A DNA stretch of 64,000 nt from assembly GCF_021129305.1 (NCBI RefSeq), contig NZ_JAJOMB010000007.1, forward strand, positions 310,001 through 374,000, read 5' to 3'. Below the pieces are notes generated by a model that was not told where the DNA came from, did no database searches, and saw only the letters and a list, made by a program, of their open reading frames with translations. The first letter of the stretch is position 1; the number at the start of each line of letters is the position of its first letter. Source of the stretch: Kineosporia babensis (GTDB lineage Bacteria; Actinomycetota; Actinomycetes; Actinomycetales; Kineosporiaceae). The translations under genes were made by a program, and so were the position numbers. Shown one piece after another: positions 34,178-45,585 of this stretch.

Positions 34178-34482
34178 GCGCTCTTCGGATTGCGAACCTC
34201 AGCCACGGCTACCGCTCGGTCGGCGAACTCGTTGAACTCCTCCAGGGTCATCGCGACACTTTCACCACGTTCCAGGTTGTCAAGGCTGTCGAGCAGGCGA
34301 CGGGCACCACGTCGGCTCGCCAGGAGATGCAGCGTCTCCTGCATGGCGGACAACTCGTCGTCGGGGACAAGGTGAACTCGCTTGCCATCGCGGGTGGTGA
34401 CGGTGACGATCTCCTGTTCTCGATCGACCTGCTCGATCAGCTTGTACAGGTTGGCTCGGGCTTCGGACGCGTTGATCTCCAT
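34174..34482 (-). CDS. yefM: YefM-type antitoxin (Phd/YefM family)
   Basis: A 102-residue antitoxin. EINASEARANLYKLIEQV is the Phd/YefM DNA-binding dimer segment; VTVTTRDGKRVHLVPDDELS and the acidic C-terminal helix (TLEEFNEFADRA) wrap the toxin. The ATG at 34482 follows a GAAGGGAAA site. A palindrome 17 bases upstream is the probable autoregulatory operator. Confidence 0.88.
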   Translation of the reverse strand: MEINASEARANLYKLIEQVDREQEIVTVTTRDGKRVHLVPDDELSAMQETLHLLASRRGARRLLDSLDNLERGESVAMTLEEFNEFADRAVAVAEVRNPKSA

Positions 34483-34498
34483 CAGTTTCCCTTCGAGG

Positions 34499-34516
34499 CG
34501 TACCGCTAAGCGTACG
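34499..34516. promoter_or_regulatory. Putative YefM operator
   Basis: CGTAC (34499-34503) and GTACG (34512-34516) form an inverted repeat directly before yefM. E. coli YefM-YoeB binds palindromes with a TGTACA core, so a GTAC-centred repeat at this place is a plausible operator. Confidence 0.4.
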
Positions 34517-34754
34517 ACTCGGCGACCACGTCGTCCATGAACAAGCCTGGACAATTTCCATCCCCCATCGGCTAATCCGTTCTTGAATCTCCTTATCCGA
34601 ATCATACCGGCCCTTCGGCGCTATTGCGGCCGACCCTCACGGCCTGGCTCGCCAAGCAGCCATCCGCTGTAACGGTGAACAGCGCTCCTGGTGGGGACGG
34701 CGACCGTCCCCACCAGGTGGCATGGGCCGAGAACCTCAGATCCCGAACGAACCG

Positions 34755-35996
34755 TCAGGATGCAGCGATGGCCTTCGCCACAGCGGTCTGCATCTGCTGC
34801 TGGTCGAGGAACTGCAGTTCCGGCGACGACGTCCGCTGAGTTGCGGTCCCCGACGGGACTGGCTTGCCGTGCATCTTGCAGATCGCCGTCATCTGGGCCT
34901 GCCCGAACGCGGCCGCGAAGTTCTGGAGCCGGGGGTCGGCCGGGTCCAGGCCGTACAGACGGGTGGTGGTGTCCAGCGCGAAAGAGCGCTTGCCGTCGGG
35001 GGTTGTGAACGTCATGCTCACGCTGCCGAAGGTGGCCCCGTCGTGGCCCCAGATCGTGCCGCACGGCGTCTCCAAGGAGTACACGCCGAGGCCGTAGCCC
35101 ATGCCTTCACTGACGTCGACGGTGGTGCGCATCTGCTTCAGTTGGGCCTTGGGCAGGAACTTTCCCGACAGCAAGGCCGAGTAGAACGTGCTCAGGTCGC
35201 GGGAGGTGGACACCAGCGCGCCGGCGGAACCGGCCCAGCTCAGCGACCAGTCGGCGGTGTCGATGTAGGTAGCGGGGTCGGTGCTTAGATCGCTGATGTA
35301 GGCGTGCGCGAATCCCGGACCAGTGTTCTTGGCGAAGGGGTCGGCCAAGTACGTGTCCCGCAGCCGCAGTGGCTTGGCGATGCGCTGCTGCAGGAGTTCG
35401 CCGACCGGCTTGCCCGTCACTTCCTGAAGCAACTCGCCCAGCACCACGTACCCGGTGTTCGAGTACGACCAGCCGGTGCCCGGGGCGAAGTCCGCCGGAT
35501 GCGAGAACGCGGTCTCCAGGATCTCTTCGACCGGGATCGGCTTGGTCGGCTCACCGAGCGCCCGAACGGCGAAGTCGCTGTCGTTGGTGTAGTTGAACAG
35601 TCCGCTGGTGTGCTGGAGCAGCATCCGCACGGTGATGTTCTTGCCGTTGGGAACTGTTCCGGGCAAGTAGCGTTCGATCGGGGCGTCGAGCGCGACCTTC
35701 TTTTCGGCGACCATCTGCAGGACCAACACGGCGACGAAGGTCTTGGTCTGGCTGCCGGCCTCGTACTGGTCCTTGTTCTTGAGCCGGCGCTGCGTGGCCT
35801 GGTCGGCAAGTCCGGCGGTGGCGGTGTGGACACCGTCCTTCGCGTTCACTCGGGCCAGGTATCCGACCGGGCCGGCGTCCACCACTGCCTGGGCCGTTCT
35901 TTGCAGGTCGTTGGGCGCGGCGGCAGCCGCGGAAGGGCCGGTGAGGGCGAGCCCGGCGACCACGGTCACCAGGGCCAGGATGCTGGGGCGCTTCAT
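34755..35996 (-). CDS. Secreted beta-lactamase-fold serine hydrolase
   Basis: A 413-residue exported hydrolase of the class C beta-lactamase/D-Ala-D-Ala carboxypeptidase family. The signal peptide is residues 1-27 (LALVTVVAGLALTG then AAAAAP). SQTK holds the nucleophilic Ser, YSNTGY is the Tyr-x-Asn motif, and GHDGATFG replaces the Lys-Thr-Gly triad as in esterase-like relatives. LLQHTSGL is also characteristic. It may trim peptidoglycan or hydrolyse esters. The ATG at 35996 was chosen for its GAGG site and signal peptide; the upstream frame extension is Arg-rich. Confidence 0.85.
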   Translation of the reverse strand: MKRPSILALVTVVAGLALTGPSAAAAAPNDLQRTAQAVVDAGPVGYLARVNAKDGVHTATAGLADQATQRRLKNKDQYEAGSQTKTFVAVLVLQMVAEKKVALDAPIERYLPGTVPNGKNITVRMLLQHTSGLFNYTNDSDFAVRALGEPTKPIPVEEILETAFSHPADFAPGTGWSYSNTGYVVLGELLQEVTGKPVGELLQQRIAKPLRLRDTYLADPFAKNTGPGFAHAYISDLSTDPATYIDTADWSLSWAGSAGALVSTSRDLSTFYSALLSGKFLPKAQLKQMRTTVDVSEGMGYGLGVYSLETPCGTIWGHDGATFGSVSMTFTTPDGKRSFALDTTTRLYGLDPADPRLQNFAAAFGQAQMTAICKMHGKPVPSGTATQRTSSPELQFLDQQQMQTAVAKAIAAS

Positions 35997-36218
35997 GAGG
36001 TGAGGTCCTCTCTCGGCAAAGGAACTAGCTGAGCGAAGACCGTTGCAGCGCCTTCGCCTCACCCCACGCTAGGGATCGGCCGGGCGGGCGTCGTCCATCC
36101 GCAGGGGGTCTGCGGAAATCCACCTCGCGGGGGATGCCGAGCCGGGCAGCGGCTCAAGAACGCTCAGCCAACCTCGTACTGATCTCGGATGAGCGTCTGA
36201 CGAAAGTGCCAAACGCAG

Positions 36219-36251
36219 AATGGCTGGGAGCTTTGAAAGCCCCCAGCCATT
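36219..36251 (-). terminator. Terminator of tRNA-Pro
   Basis: AATGGCTGGG (36219-36228) pairs perfectly with CCCAGCCATT (36242-36251), with an additional inner GCTTT/AAAGC pairing. It lies eight bases after the 3' end of the tRNA on the same strand. Confidence 0.65.
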
Positions 36252-36258
36252 CGAACGA

Positions 36259-36335
36259 TGGTCGGGCTGACAGGATTTGAACCTGCGACCCCCTGACCCC
36301 CAGTCAGGTGCGCTACCAAGCTGCGCTACAGCCCG
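36259..36335 (-). tRNA. tRNA-Pro(GGG)
   Basis: The minus strand folds as a complete tRNA. The acceptor stem is CGGGCTG (from 36335) with CAGCCCG, the anticodon stem CCTGA/TCAGG encloses CTGGGGG, giving anticodon GGG, and the T-loop is GTTCAAATC. The discriminator A and the CCA end are encoded. The 3' end points toward the accessory half of the window. Confidence 0.93.
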
Positions 36336-36384
36336 AACCGCTCCTCAGGCCCTTTTCAGTGCCTCAGAACGCTCCGCTAGCTTA

Positions 36385-36424
36385 GCGCACTCCGGACCAT
36401 GCTCGTGCACGGCCCGGAGTGCGC
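36385..36424. terminator. Terminator after leuS
   Basis: GCGCACTCCGG (36385-36395) pairs perfectly with CCGGAGTGCGC (36414-36424) around an 18-base loop, six bases after the leuS stop codon. Confidence 0.6.
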
Positions 36425-36429
36425 CCGCG

Positions 36430-38943
<2,514 letters not shown>

Positions 38944-39136
38944 CTACGCGAAACCGGAGGGTTGACCTTCCAAGCCTAGTGGACTAAAAGCATCGGCTGC
39001 TCGGATCACAACCCGAGCGCTCCCAGGGAACTCCCAGAGATCTTGGAGATCGGCCGCAGACCCTCCACAGCAGATCGATAGCTGCCGTTGGTGTGCTGGG
39101 GACCGTTCAAGAAGCCAGCACACTTCAGGAGCCGAT

Positions 39137-40144
39137 GTGAGCACCGACCAGCAGATTCCCGACCCGGTCACGGACAACGCCGCCTATGTGCGGGCCGTGC
39201 ACGACAAGGGGCTCGGCTTCGACCTGCGCACCATGTCGCGGCGCAACATGCTCGGCGGTCTGGGCTCGGTGTTCCTGCTCGCCGCCTGCGGCGGTACCTC
39301 GGACAGCTCCGACGCGAGCAGCACCACCAGCAGCGGGATCACCGAGATCGAGTCCGAGACCAACGGCCCCTACCCGGCCGACGGCACCAACGGCATCGAC
39401 GTGCGCACCGAGTCGGGCATCGTGCGCAGCGACATCACCTCCTCGTTCGGCGACTCCACCAAGACCGCCGAAGGCGTGCCCCTGACCATCGAGTTCACCA
39501 TCACCGACCTCACCGGCGCGGCGTTGTCCGGCGCGGCCGTGTACGTCTGGCACTGCGACCGCGAGGGCCTGTACTCGCTGTACTCCGAGGGCATCACCGA
39601 GGAGAACTACCTGCGCGGCATCCAGGAGACCGACGCCAACGGCGTGGTCAGCTTCACCAGCATCTTCCCGGCCTGTTACACCGGCCGGTGGCCGCACATC
39701 CACTTCGAGGTCTACGACTCGCTGGCCGACGCCACCAGTGGCGAGGGGACGATCCGCAAGACCTCGCAGATGGCGTTGCCGGAAGAGATCAACGACGTGG
39801 TCTACGCCGAGGACGGTTACAGCGCGAGCGTCAGCAATATGAGCCAGGTGACGCTGGAGGACGACAACGTCTTTGGGGACGACGATGCGGCCACCGAGAT
39901 GGGAACTGTCACCGGAAGCGTCTCCGCGGGGTACGTGGCCAAGCTGACCGCCGCAATCGATCCGACGGGTACGGACGACGAAATTCAGATGGGTGGCGGT
40001 GGCGGCGCCCCCGGCGGCGAGGGCGGTACCCCTCCGAGCGGTGGTCCCGGTGAGGGCGGCACTCCCCCGAGCGGCGCGCCCTCCGGCGAGATGGGTACCC
40101 CGCCCAGCGGCGCTCCGCAGCCGACGGCAAGTGCCAGTAGCTGA
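39137..40144 (+). CDS. Exported intradiol ring-cleavage dioxygenase-like lipoprotein
   Basis: A 335-residue protein. A twin-arginine motif (SRRNMLGG) and lipobox (LLAAC) lie after 33 unusually polar leading residues. The body is the intradiol dioxygenase fold, with the non-haem iron ligands in GLYSLY (Tyr), CYTGRWPHIHFEVY (Tyr and two His). NGPYPADG opens the domain. The last 50 residues are Gly/Pro-rich with repeated TPPSG units. Enzymes of this type cleave catechols; the substrate outside the cell is unknown. GTG start with AGGAG. A strong terminator follows. Confidence 0.8.
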   Translation: MSTDQQIPDPVTDNAAYVRAVHDKGLGFDLRTMSRRNMLGGLGSVFLLAACGGTSDSSDASSTTSSGITEIESETNGPYPADGTNGIDVRTESGIVRSDITSSFGDSTKTAEGVPLTIEFTITDLTGAALSGAAVYVWHCDREGLYSLYSEGITEENYLRGIQETDANGVVSFTSIFPACYTGRWPHIHFEVYDSLADATSGEGTIRKTSQMALPEEINDVVYAEDGYSASVSNMSQVTLEDDNVFGDDDAATEMGTVTGSVSAGYVAKLTAAIDPTGTDDEIQMGGGGGAPGGEGGTPPSGGPGEGGTPPSGAPSGEMGTPPSGAPQPTASASS

Positions 40145-40159
40145 AAACCCCAACAGCAC

Positions 40160-40205
40160 AATGAGGGACGCCCGCCAGCCCTACCGCTGGCGGGCGTCCC
40201 TCATT
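40160..40205. terminator. Strong 20-bp stem terminator
   Basis: A perfect 20-base stem (40160-40179 with 40186-40205) around the loop CCTACC, ending the dioxygenase transcript. The following lipoprotein gene has its own promoter. Confidence 0.8.
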
Positions 40206-40241
40206 GGTGGTCCAGTGGGCGAAAAGACCGTTTTACCCTAG

Positions 40242-40253
40242 TACACTCACTGT
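40242..40253 (+). promoter_or_regulatory. Leaderless promoter of the lipoprotein gene
   Basis: TACACT at 40242-40247 fits a -10 box seven bases before the GTG at 40254; no ribosome-binding site is present. No clear -35 box. Confidence 0.4.
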
Positions 40254-41093
40254 GTGTTCACCCGCACCGCCTGCCTTCTCGTGGTCTCCGCCCTCATCGC
40301 CGGCTGCTCGTCCAGCCCGAAAGCTGTCGAACCGGCGGCCGAGCGCCAGCCTGCTCGCACCGCTGACGAGCTCGGCGAGTTGCTGCTGCAGAGTCCGCAG
40401 AACGAGCCTCACTCAGCCCGCGTCTCCATGACCGAAGAGTCGGATACCGAAACCTTTTACACGTTCGACGCCTGGGCCACCTTTGAGGACGACGACACCA
40501 CGGGCCATTTCAGGACCAAGACGTTCGCCACCGAAGACACTCCGGCCCACCACGAGGAGTGGATCCGGACCGACTCCGCCGCGTTCAAGAAGGTGGACGA
40601 GAAGCCGGATCCGTGGCTGGAACACGAGTACTCACCCAATCCGCTGCTTGTTCCGGACGTGAACGGCTACGCCCGCAGCCTGCTCGAGCAGCCGCACGTC
40701 TCGATCCTGCCCGATCATCAGGAGGACGGAATCACCACGACCAGGATCTCCGGGCAGTTGGCGGTCGAGGCGATCGAGTACCTCGAGCCGCGCCTGTACG
40801 CAAGCCTGCGCAGCGGGGACTTCGACTACATCGAGACGATGGACGTCCAGATCTGCCTGGACTCCTCGGGCCGGGTCGTCCGGTTCGATCGCTGGCTCAT
40901 GGTGGACAGCGGCTTCTCCGCGGGCAGCAGTTCGGACGGGCAGTCGCGCTGGATCTACCCCGAGAGCAGCCACACCCTGCTCCGGATGTCGCACTTCGGC
41001 CTGCCGTTCGAGCAGGCCGCCCCCACCGACGACACGACGTTCCCCGAAAGCCTGGAAGGCGACCCACAAACCAGCGGACGCCCGGCAGCGTGA
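40254..41093 (+). CDS. Lipoprotein of unknown function
   Basis: A 279-residue lipoprotein. The short signal peptide ends in LIAGC (Cys18). The mature part is acidic with antiparallel-strand segments, for example TFYTFDAWATFEDDDTTGHF, EEWIRTDSAAFKKVDEK, ETMDVQICLDSSGRVVRFD. That layout resembles LppX/LprG-like or LolA-like lipoproteins that bind hydrophobic ligands in actinobacterial envelopes, but identity is not certain. It is convergent with der and shares a terminator. Confidence 0.65.
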   Translation: MFTRTACLLVVSALIAGCSSSPKAVEPAAERQPARTADELGELLLQSPQNEPHSARVSMTEESDTETFYTFDAWATFEDDDTTGHFRTKTFATEDTPAHHEEWIRTDSAAFKKVDEKPDPWLEHEYSPNPLLVPDVNGYARSLLEQPHVSILPDHQEDGITTTRISGQLAVEAIEYLEPRLYASLRSGDFDYIETMDVQICLDSSGRVVRFDRWLMVDSGFSAGSSSDGQSRWIYPESSHTLLRMSHFGLPFEQAAPTDDTTFPESLEGDPQTSGRPAA

Positions 41094-41109
41094 GGCTGTC
41101 GGGCGTCCG
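41075..41109. terminator. Shared terminator of lipoprotein gene and der
   Basis: CGGACGCCCGGCAGC (41075-41089) pairs with GCTGTCGGGCGTCCG (41095-41109), one G-U pair, loop of five bases. It covers the lipoprotein stop codon and faces the end of der. Confidence 0.7.
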
Positions 41110-41120
41110 TTGGTTCTGAC

Positions 41121-42641
41121 TTACTTCTTGCGGGAACGCTTTTCGCGGGGGCGCACCGAGACCTCGATTGGGGTGCCCTCGAACCCGAACGTCTCACGCA
41201 GCCGCCGCTCGATGAACCGGCGGTAGCCGGCCTCGAAGAAGCCGCTGGTGAACAGCACGAAGCGCGGCGGCTTGGTGGAGACCTGCGAGCCGTACAGGAT
41301 GCGCGGCTGCTTACCGCCACGCACCGGGTGCGGGTGGGACTGCATGATCTCGGCCAGCAGCGAGTTCAGCTTGCCGGTCGGCACCCGGGTCTCCCACGAC
41401 TCCAGCGCCGTGTCGAGCGCCGGGGTGAGCCGGTTGACGTGCCATTTCGTGCTCGCCGAGACGTTGATCCGGGGGGCCCACTGGATCTGCACGAGGTCGG
41501 TCTCGAACTCGCGCTCGAGGAACTTGCGGCGTTCCTCGTCCATCAGGTCCCACTTGTTGTACGCGATCACCATCGCCCGGCCGGACTCCTGGACCATCGA
41601 GATGATCCGCTGGTCCTGCTCGGACAGCGGCTCGCTGGAGTCCAGCAGGATAACCGCGACCTCGGCCTTCTCCAGCGCGGCGTGGGTGCGCAGGGAGGCG
41701 TAGAAGTCGGCGCCGCGGGTCAGGTGCACGCGGCGGCGGATGCCGGCGGTGTCCACGAACTGCCACTGCCGACCGTTGATGTCGATGATCTCGTCGACCG
41801 GGTCGCGGGTGGTGCCGGCGGTGGAGTCGACCACCACCCGGTTCTCCCCGGCCAGCGCATTCAGCAGGCTGGACTTACCCACGTTGGGCCGGCCCAGCAG
41901 GGCGACCCGGCGCAGGCCGGTGGCCCGCTCCTCGCCGACCGCCGAAACCTCGGGCAGCGCGGCCAGAACCGCGTCCAGCAGGTCACCGCTGCCCCGCCCG
42001 TGCAGCGCGGAGACCGGGTACGGCTCGCCCAGGCCGAGCGACCACAGCGACGCGGCCTCGAGCTCGCCGCGGGTGTCGTCGACCTTGTTGGCGGCCAGGA
42101 TCACCGGCTTCTTGGTCCGGCGCAGCAGCTTGACCACGGCCTCGTCGGTCGCAGTGGCGCCGACCTGGCCGTCGACCACGAACAGCACGGCGTCGGCCAG
42201 CTCGATCGCGATCTCGGCCTGCTCGGCCACCCGGCCGGCCAGGCCCTTGGCGTCGTGCTCCCAGCCACCGGTGTCGACCACGACGAAACGCCGCCCGGCC
42301 CACTCGGTCTCGTAGCGCACCCGGTCGCGGGTGACGCCGGGGACGTCCTCGACGACCGCTTCGCGGCGCCCGAGCACGCGGTTGACCAGCGTGGACTTGC
42401 CCACGTTGGGCCGTCCGACGATGGCCAGCACCGGCAGCGCCCCGGCGGAGGAGTCCTCGTCGAAGTCCTCGCCCTCGGCGTCAAGCAGCTTGAGGTCGGA
42501 CTCGGACAGGTCGTAGTCGGCCAGGCCCGCGCGCAGCGCGTGGTCCAGGCCGGGGGTCTCAGGTTCTTCGGCTCCGTAGCCCGCGGCGATGTCGTGGACG
42601 ACAGTCGGTTCGGCGAACTCGGAGGGGTCTTGCGTGGACAT
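41121..42641 (-). CDS. der: Ribosome-assembly GTPase Der (EngA)
   Basis: A 506-residue protein with two tandem GTPase domains, both with intact P-loops: [13 protein letters not shown] (near 74) and [13 protein letters not shown] (near 250). Each is followed by a DTGGW/DTAG switch II and by NKVD/NKWD. The C-terminal KH-like domain ends in a Lys/Arg tail. Der assists 50S maturation. An acidic N-terminal extension of about 65 residues is usual in actinobacteria. Its ATG overlaps the cmk stop by one base. Confidence 0.95.
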   Translation of the reverse strand: MSTQDPSEFAEPTVVHDIAAGYGAEEPETPGLDHALRAGLADYDLSESDLKLLDAEGEDFDEDSSAGALPVLAIVGRPNVGKSTLVNRVLGRREAVVEDVPGVTRDRVRYETEWAGRRFVVVDTGGWEHDAKGLAGRVAEQAEIAIELADAVLFVVDGQVGATATDEAVVKLLRRTKKPVILAANKVDDTRGELEAASLWSLGLGEPYPVSALHGRGSGDLLDAVLAALPEVSAVGEERATGLRRVALLGRPNVGKSSLLNALAGENRVVVDSTAGTTRDPVDEIIDINGRQWQFVDTAGIRRRVHLTRGADFYASLRTHAALEKAEVAVILLDSSEPLSEQDQRIISMVQESGRAMVIAYNKWDLMDEERRKFLEREFETDLVQIQWAPRINVSASTKWHVNRLTPALDTALESWETRVPTGKLNSLLAEIMQSHPHPVRGGKQPRILYGSQVSTKPPRFVLFTSGFFEAGYRRFIERRLRETFGFEGTPIEVSVRPREKRSRKK

Positions 42642-43420
42642 CAGGAAACGGCACCAGCCCTGGCATTTTCGTCGAGGTCGGCGACGGAGCCGGTACCGGT
42701 GACGGTCCGGGCGATGGCGGTCAGCACGGCATCGACGGTCTGCTCGAAGTCGAGCGCCGAGGAGTCCAGGTGCAGCACGCCGTCCGCGGCGACCTCGAAG
42801 TTGGAAACGGTGGAGTCGTCGGAGTCCCGGCGCACGATCTGGTCGCGGGTGGCCTCGACGGAGGCGGCGTCGGCCGTGCCGTGCAGCTCCTTGGCCCGCC
42901 GGGCCAGGCGCGCGGCCTCGCTGGCGGTGAGCAGGATGCGCACATCGGCGTCGGGGGCGACGACGGTGGTGATGTCCCGGCCCTCGGCCACCACGCCCGC
43001 GTGCGGGCCGGCCGCGGCGGCCGCGATCAGGTCACGCTGACGCTTGAGCATGTTGGCCCGCACGTCGAGGTTGGTGGCGACCTTGGAGACGATGGTCGAG
43101 ATCCGGGTCTCGCGGATGGCGGCGTTGACGTCGTGACCGGCCACCCAGGCCCCGGGAGCAGACGGGTCGGTGGCCATGGTCAGGTCGAACCCGGCCACGT
43201 GCCCGGCCACCGCCGGGGCGTCGGCCAGGTCGATCCCGGACTCCACGACCGACCAGGTGGCCGCGCGGTACATCGCGCCGGTGTCCAGGTACTCCAGGCC
43301 CAGCCGGCGCGCCACCTCACGCGAGACGCTGGACTTGCCGGACCCGGACGGGCCGTCCACGGCGATCACCAGGGGTCGCGCTTCGATCAGGTCTGCGATC
43401 CGGTCGGACTGCGCGGACAC
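42641..43420 (-). CDS. cmk: Cytidylate kinase
   Basis: A 259-residue kinase that phosphorylates CMP and dCMP. Its P-loop is [16 protein letters not shown] (from about 21), followed by [36 protein letters not shown] and [10 protein letters not shown], all typical of Cmk. It lies upstream of der in a short operon, the usual pairing. The final 20 residues extend beyond the common length and overlap der by one base. Confidence 0.94.
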   Translation of the reverse strand: MSAQSDRIADLIEARPLVIAVDGPSGSGKSSVSREVARRLGLEYLDTGAMYRAATWSVVESGIDLADAPAVAGHVAGFDLTMATDPSAPGAWVAGHDVNAAIRETRISTIVSKVATNLDVRANMLKRQRDLIAAAAAGPHAGVVAEGRDITTVVAPDADVRILLTASEAARLARRAKELHGTADAASVEATRDQIVRRDSDDSTVSNFEVAADGVLHLDSSALDFEQTVDAVLTAIARTVTGTGSVADLDENARAGAVS

Positions 43421-43587
43421 GGTGATACCTCCGTGGACTGGTTCGGCTTTGACGGCATGGCCGGGCTACCGGCGACGGTGGTGAACAACGCCTGGCAGAC
43501 CCGTGACCTTCCTAGGTTAGTCGAGTCGCGGGCCACATCCGACATCGCGCCGATCAGGCCACCCTTACGGCTCGCCCGATCTGCCGG

Positions 43588-44679
43588 TTACGCCACGTTC
43601 CAGCCCTTGGCCCGCAGCGCGGTCTCCAGCTCCTCGCGCACCGCGGGCAGCACCGAGACGCTGCCCAGACCCACCCGGGCCCCCGGCGAGTGCTCCAGGC
43701 TGAACTCCTCGACGTTGATCCCGGCCGCGCCGATGTCCTCGAACAGCCGGGCCAGCTGACCGGGCCGGTCCGGCAGCAGCGCGGTGACCACGGCGTACCG
43801 GGTGGGCGGCTGGCCGTGCTTGCCGGGGATGCGCTCGCGGCCTTCGCGGCCGTTGTGGATGACCTGGGCCACCGCCGCCCGGGCGCCCACCGCGTCGTCG
43901 GTGCCGAGGGCGTCCAGGGCGGCGATCAGGCCGATCAGGTCCTGCTGCACGTCCTTCAGCACCTCGGCCACCTGCGGGGCGTTGGCCGAGAGGATCTGGG
44001 CCCACAGCATCGGGTCGCTGTCGGCGATGCGGGTGACGTCGCGCAGCCCCTGCCCGGCCAGGCCCACGGCCGGATCGGCGGCCTTGACCAGCCGGGAGGC
44101 GACCAGGCTGGCCGCCAGCTGGGGCACGTGCGAGATCAGCGCCACCGCTTCGTCGTGCTCGGCCGCGGGCATGAACACCGGTGAGGCGCCCAGCGAGATC
44201 GCCAGCATCCGGACCGGCTCGGTGTAGCGCCGCTCGGTGCCGCACACCACCCACGGCCGGCCCAGGAAGAGATCGGCCCGCGCCGCGGTGGGGCCGGATC
44301 GCTCCCGACCCGCCATCGGGTGGCCACCGGTGTAGCGTTCGGCGCCCACGACGTCCTTGATCGACGCCGTGATCCCGCCCTTGACGCTGGCCACGTCGGT
44401 GACCACGGCCTCCGGGTGCGCCTGGAGCTCGGCCGCCACCACCTCGGCGGTCACGTCCGGCGGCGCCCCGACCACGACCAGCTGCACCGGCACACCACCG
44501 GGGTCCGGCTCGCCCGCCCCGACATCGCGAGCCAGGGCCAGCGCGGTGGGCGACGGGTCGTGCAGCAGCACCCGCACACCCATGCTGCGCAGGCCCAGCC
44601 CGATGCTGGTGCCGAGCAGGCCGGTGCCGACGATGCGGACGGTGCCGAGTTCGGCCGCGGCCGCCGGATCGAGACTCAT
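43588..44679 (-). CDS. tyrA: Prephenate dehydrogenase
   Basis: A 363-residue enzyme of tyrosine synthesis. The Rossmann motif is VRIVGTGLLGTSIGLGL. GGHPMAGRERSG contains the catalytic His. ISHVPQLAASLVASRL is the conserved helix of the dimerisation domain. A C-terminal ACT domain (YAVVTALLPDRPGQLARLFE then GINVEEFSLEH) implies feedback control by an amino acid, probably tyrosine. It starts six bases after rluB ends, so it belongs to the scp-rluB transcript. Confidence 0.93.
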   Translation of the reverse strand: MSLDPAAAAELGTVRIVGTGLLGTSIGLGLRSMGVRVLLHDPSPTALALARDVGAGEPDPGGVPVQLVVVGAPPDVTAEVVAAELQAHPEAVVTDVASVKGGITASIKDVVGAERYTGGHPMAGRERSGPTAARADLFLGRPWVVCGTERRYTEPVRMLAISLGASPVFMPAAEHDEAVALISHVPQLAASLVASRLVKAADPAVGLAGQGLRDVTRIADSDPMLWAQILSANAPQVAEVLKDVQQDLIGLIAALDALGTDDAVGARAAVAQVIHNGREGRERIPGKHGQPPTRYAVVTALLPDRPGQLARLFEDIGAAGINVEEFSLEHSPGARVGLGSVSVLPAVREELETALRAKGWNVA

Positions 44680-44685
44680 CGCCGG

Positions 44686-45585
44686 TTACAGGTCCACTGC
44701 GTCGAACAGCTTGCTGAGTTCCTCGCCGTGGATCGCCCGGGTGCGGCCCGAACGCAGGCCGCCCATCACCACCGGGCCGATCTGGATCCGGCACAGCTGC
44801 AGCACCGGGTAGCCGACCTCGGCGAGCATCCGCCGGACGATGTGGTTGCGGCCCTCGTGCAGGGTGATCTCCAGCAGCGCCTTGCCCGGGCGGGAGTCGA
44901 CCATCCGGAAGGAGTCGGCCTTGACCGGGCCGTCCTCCAGCTCGATCCCCGAGCGCAGCTTCTTGCCGATGTCCTTGGCCACCGGCCCGGCCACCTCGGC
45001 CAGGTAGGTCTTGGGCACCTCGTGCGAGGGGTGGGTCAGCCGGTGCGCCAGGTTGCCGTCGTTGGTCAGGATCAGCAGGCCCTCGGTGGCGGTGTCCAGC
45101 CGGCCGACGTGGAACAGCCGCTCGTCCAGGGCGTTGGGCCGCTGCGAGAGGATGTCGCCGACGCAGGGCCGGCCCTCCGGGTCGCTCATCGTGGTGACCA
45201 CGCCCGGGGGCTTGTTCAGCGCCAGGTAGATCAGCGACTGGTCGAGCTGCAGCCGGACCCCGTCGACGTGCACGATCGACTTGGCCGGGTCGATCCGGAC
45301 CCCGAGCTCACGCACGGTGGCGCCGTCGACCTGCACCCGGCCGGCCTCGATCAGGTCCTCGCTGGCGCGCCGGGACGCGACGCCGGCCTGGGCCAGCACC
45401 TTCTGCAGACGCACGCCGTCCGGGTCGTGCACGTCCTTGGCCGGTTCCTTGGGGGCACGCGCGACCGGCTTGGAGCCGAAGGCGGCGCCACTGCGGTCAC
45501 GCCCGCCACGAATGGCGTTACGGGCACCGGGAACCTTGGGGCTCTGGCCGCGGTGCGCGGATTTACGGGGCTTGGGGGGAGTCAT
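44686..45585 (-). CDS. rluB: 23S rRNA pseudouridine synthase RluB family
   Basis: A 299-residue enzyme. After a 50-residue basic tail there is an S4 RNA-binding domain (RLQKVLAQAGVASRRASEDL). The RsuA/RluB catalytic domain follows, with catalytic Asp in GRLDTATEGLLILTNDG, and GRNHIVRRMLAEVGYPVLQL. RluB modifies U2605 of 23S rRNA in E. coli. The start shares the ATGA overlap with scpB, as in most actinobacteria. Confidence 0.92.
   Translation of the reverse strand: MTPPKPRKSAHRGQSPKVPGARNAIRGGRDRSGAAFGSKPVARAPKEPAKDVHDPDGVRLQKVLAQAGVASRRASEDLIEAGRVQVDGATVRELGVRIDPAKSIVHVDGVRLQLDQSLIYLALNKPPGVVTTMSDPEGRPCVGDILSQRPNALDERLFHVGRLDTATEGLLILTNDGNLAHRLTHPSHEVPKTYLAEVAGPVAKDIGKKLRSGIELEDGPVKADSFRMVDSRPGKALLEITLHEGRNHIVRRMLAEVGYPVLQLCRIQIGPVVMGGLRSGRTRAIHGEELSKLFDAVDL

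Noticed and set aside
43565-44794. 409-codon Gly/Arg-rich open frame on the minus strand
   Set aside because: Alternative frame of tyrA; no conserved motif.
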